Below, piece by piece: positions 62,586-64,000 of a stretch of 64,000 nt of DNA (positions within the stretch are counted from its first letter, which is position 1; each line of letters starts with the position of its first letter). Under the pieces are notes generated by a model that searched no databases, was not told the origin of the DNA, and saw only the letters and a program-made list of their open reading frames with translations. Source of the DNA: Bacteroidia bacterium (GTDB lineage: Bacteria; Bacteroidota; Bacteroidia; Flavobacteriales; Flavobacteriaceae); contig JAUIFO010000002.1 in assembly GCA_030430385.1 (NCBI GenBank), positions 124,001-188,000 on the forward strand. The letters run 5' to 3'. The position numbers and the translations under genes were made by a program.

Positions 62586-64000
62586 TTAGTTAAATATTTG
62601 TTGCAATATTTTTCTAGTTATTAAATATGTTGGTTTTACTCCCGAAGTTCCTAGTCCTCCAGAGGCTAATGTACTTCCTGTTTCTAATGGGTTATCACTC
62701 GCATAATACGCATACCTCACTTTGACATTTGGGTTTATGCTCCCTCTTACTTTCGATGCCGCCTGAATGGCTTTTTGATAATGCGCGCCTTCCATTTCAA
62801 GACCAATTACATTCCAAGTTGAATTGTGAAAGAACTTCAATATTTCTTTGTTTTGAAGCGATGTTCCTAAAACTGTTATCATTGAACCTTCATACACATC
62901 AACACCTTGGTCTTCTAAATCAGATTTACTTAATTCGTTTTCAAACGGATAATTGTCTGCAGTGCCTTCAAATATGTGCGCAGATGGAATCATGATATCG
63001 CCTTTGTCGCCTTCTAGAATTCCTGCTTTACCCATAATTGATACCGATTCAACATTTAAGTGTACTTTTTCACCATTTACTTTTATTGGTTTCAATAATT
63101 CATCAATGGTTTCATAAGCCTGTTCTCCAAAGGCATAATCCATAACAAAAAGCACTGGCTTTTCTTGTGTTTTAAATGCTTTACTGATATCAATATCTGT
63201 CTTTGAAAAGTCAATTTTTTCAGTATCAAAAATCTGGACATTAATGTTGGTTCCCGAAGTGTCTTTAATGTGAATCATTCCATTCTGCAACGCTTCTTTT
63301 TGTACTTTATTGCGTAAGGCCTCATTTTCTTTATCACTTAGAGATTCATAGACTTCATAAGCGCTCTTTTTTGCGAATAAACTCTTTAGTGCTGATGGTG
63401 CAAAAATAGAGTTCATTACACTGTGCATGTTCGCACTTATCACATGAATTGGTCGCTCTAAAAGATTGTTAGTATGTAGCACTTCTTTTATGTGATCTGC
63501 CCAAACCTCACCATGTATGTGGTGTCCTAAACGCTCTCTTAGCACAGGACTAAACGTTACGGTTCTTTTCTGGTTATTGATTACTTCTTCAATCGCAAGC
63601 TTTCCTAACCAATATATTATTTGCAGCAGGCGATCAGGTTTTTCTTTTGATGTAAATTTTTGATGTGCCTCTGTGAGTTCGTTGAACGTTCTACCTAGAA
63701 TATTAGCTGTATGCGTAATTGCAATTTCGCGCTCCTCTTGTTTAAGCTTTGTTTTAGAAAGTGCTGCTTTCTCAAGTTTGATCCAATCTCTGGTTGTGCT
63801 TCCTTTTTCATCAATTAATACGCGTTTACTAATCTTATGAGATTCGATAAACAAGAACGTAAGATGTGTTAAAATATCATAGATCTCTGAACGTCCTCTT
63901 GTAACTTCAATGTTCATTTGTTCATCGTCAATACGATAGCAGTTACGACGTCTTTTTGGAGGAATAATGGGTTTAAAATGTGAGTTTCCGTAACCTTCGT
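62586..64000 (-). CDS. DUF6909-like protein with nucleoside-phosphorylase-type motifs, 5' end outside window
   Basis: The first ATG in the window (63917) is not the start: the frame is open from there to base 64000 and reads PPKRRRNCYRIDDEQMNIEV, clearly coding, so the protein begins outside the window. The visible part is about 470 residues. The N-terminal half is helical (with TRGRSEIYDILTHLTFLFIE); the C-terminal half (about residues 230-443 counted from Met 63917) has IGLEMEGAHYQKA and YYASDNPLETG, which resemble the purine-binding and catalytic segments of nucleoside phosphorylases and MTA/SAH nucleosidases. It fits the DUF6909 family of Bacteroidota. Activity is unproved. Confidence 0.75.
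   Translation of the reverse strand, partial: EGYGNSHFKPIIPPKRRRNCYRIDDEQMNIEVTRGRSEIYDILTHLTFLFIESHKISKRVLIDEKGSTTRDWIKLEKAALSKTKLKQEEREIAITHTANILGRTFNELTEAHQKFTSKEKPDRLLQIIYWLGKLAIEEVINNQKRTVTFSPVLRERLGHHIHGEVWADHIKEVLHTNNLLERPIHVISANMHSVMNSIFAPSALKSLFAKKSAYEVYESLSDKENEALRNKVQKEALQNGMIHIKDTSGTNINVQIFDTEKIDFSKTDIDISKAFKTQEKPVLFVMDYAFGEQAYETIDELLKPIKVNGEKVHLNVESVSIMGKAGILEGDKGDIMIPSAHIFEGTADNYPFENELSKSDLEDQGVDVYEGSMITVLGTSLQNKEILKFFHNSTWNVIGLEMEGAHYQKAIQAASKVRGSINPNVKVRYAYYASDNPLETGSTLASGGLGTSGVKPTYLITRKILQQIFN

Overview
The window looks like chromosomal DNA of a marine-type member of the family Flavobacteriaceae (Bacteroidota). Evidence: AT-rich sequence, no Shine-Dalgarno-like spacing before starts, several perfect TAnnTTTG -7 promoter boxes, a type IX secretion (T9SS) sorting domain on the first protein and a SprE/PorW homologue, an ATP synthase operon without atpD/atpC, and many families known mainly from Flavobacteriia (DUF4292, DUF4254, DUF5687, DUF6427, DUF6341, DUF6909). 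The genus cannot be fixed from the sequence alone. I see no tRNA, rRNA, CRISPR array, prophage or intact insertion sequence.

Layout. 1-12 kb: a 5'-truncated M23 peptidase with a T9SS signal, trhO, recA, an ECF sigma factor coupled to an unusual inner-membrane-anchored beta-barrel protein, a PlsC-like acyltransferase, trpS, a 59-residue membrane protein, dprA, a HU/SPOR fusion and an acyl-CoA thioesterase. 11-18 kb (minus strand): envC-like gene, DUF4292 lipoprotein, TPR protein, nucleotidyltransferase, dut, a flippase and a lipoprotein. 18-29.5 kb (minus strand): ABC transporter pair, sprE, bactofilin, atpZ, a small membrane protein, then atpB-E-F-H-A-G. A 45-bp tandem repeat is made from the 3' end of atpG. 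29.5-38 kb: a PaaE-like reductase, a GT9/DUF4254 pair, upp, DUF6427, DUF6341, purD, a CapK/PaaK-like ligase and a GT4 glycosyltransferase.

38-64 kb is a large surface polysaccharide region, mostly on the minus strand. It has every step of a Wzy-type pathway: an initiating phosphoglycosyltransferase, UDP-glucuronate and UDP-xylose synthesis, dTDP-rhamnose synthesis (rfbBACD), several glycosyltransferases, a flippase, two polymerase/ligase-like membrane proteins and a chain-length regulator. Inside the same run of overlapping genes lie two sulfotransferases and a complete PAPS cycle (cysN, cysD, cysC, cysQ) with a DUF2061 membrane protein, but no sulfite-forming reductase. An MBOAT acyltransferase with an SGNH-like partner adds a likely O-acylation step. 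The simplest reading is a dedicated system for a sulfated, acylated, probably rhamnose-containing surface glycan; this is the most interesting system in the window.

At small scale the window carries several copies of a short REP-like inverted repeat in gaps between genes (including a pair in REPIN arrangement between atpA and atpG), a strong hairpin between atpE and atpF, and a structured 450-bp gap between trhO and recA that may hold a small RNA. Both ends of the window cut through genes: the M23 peptidase on the left, the DUF6909 protein on the right.
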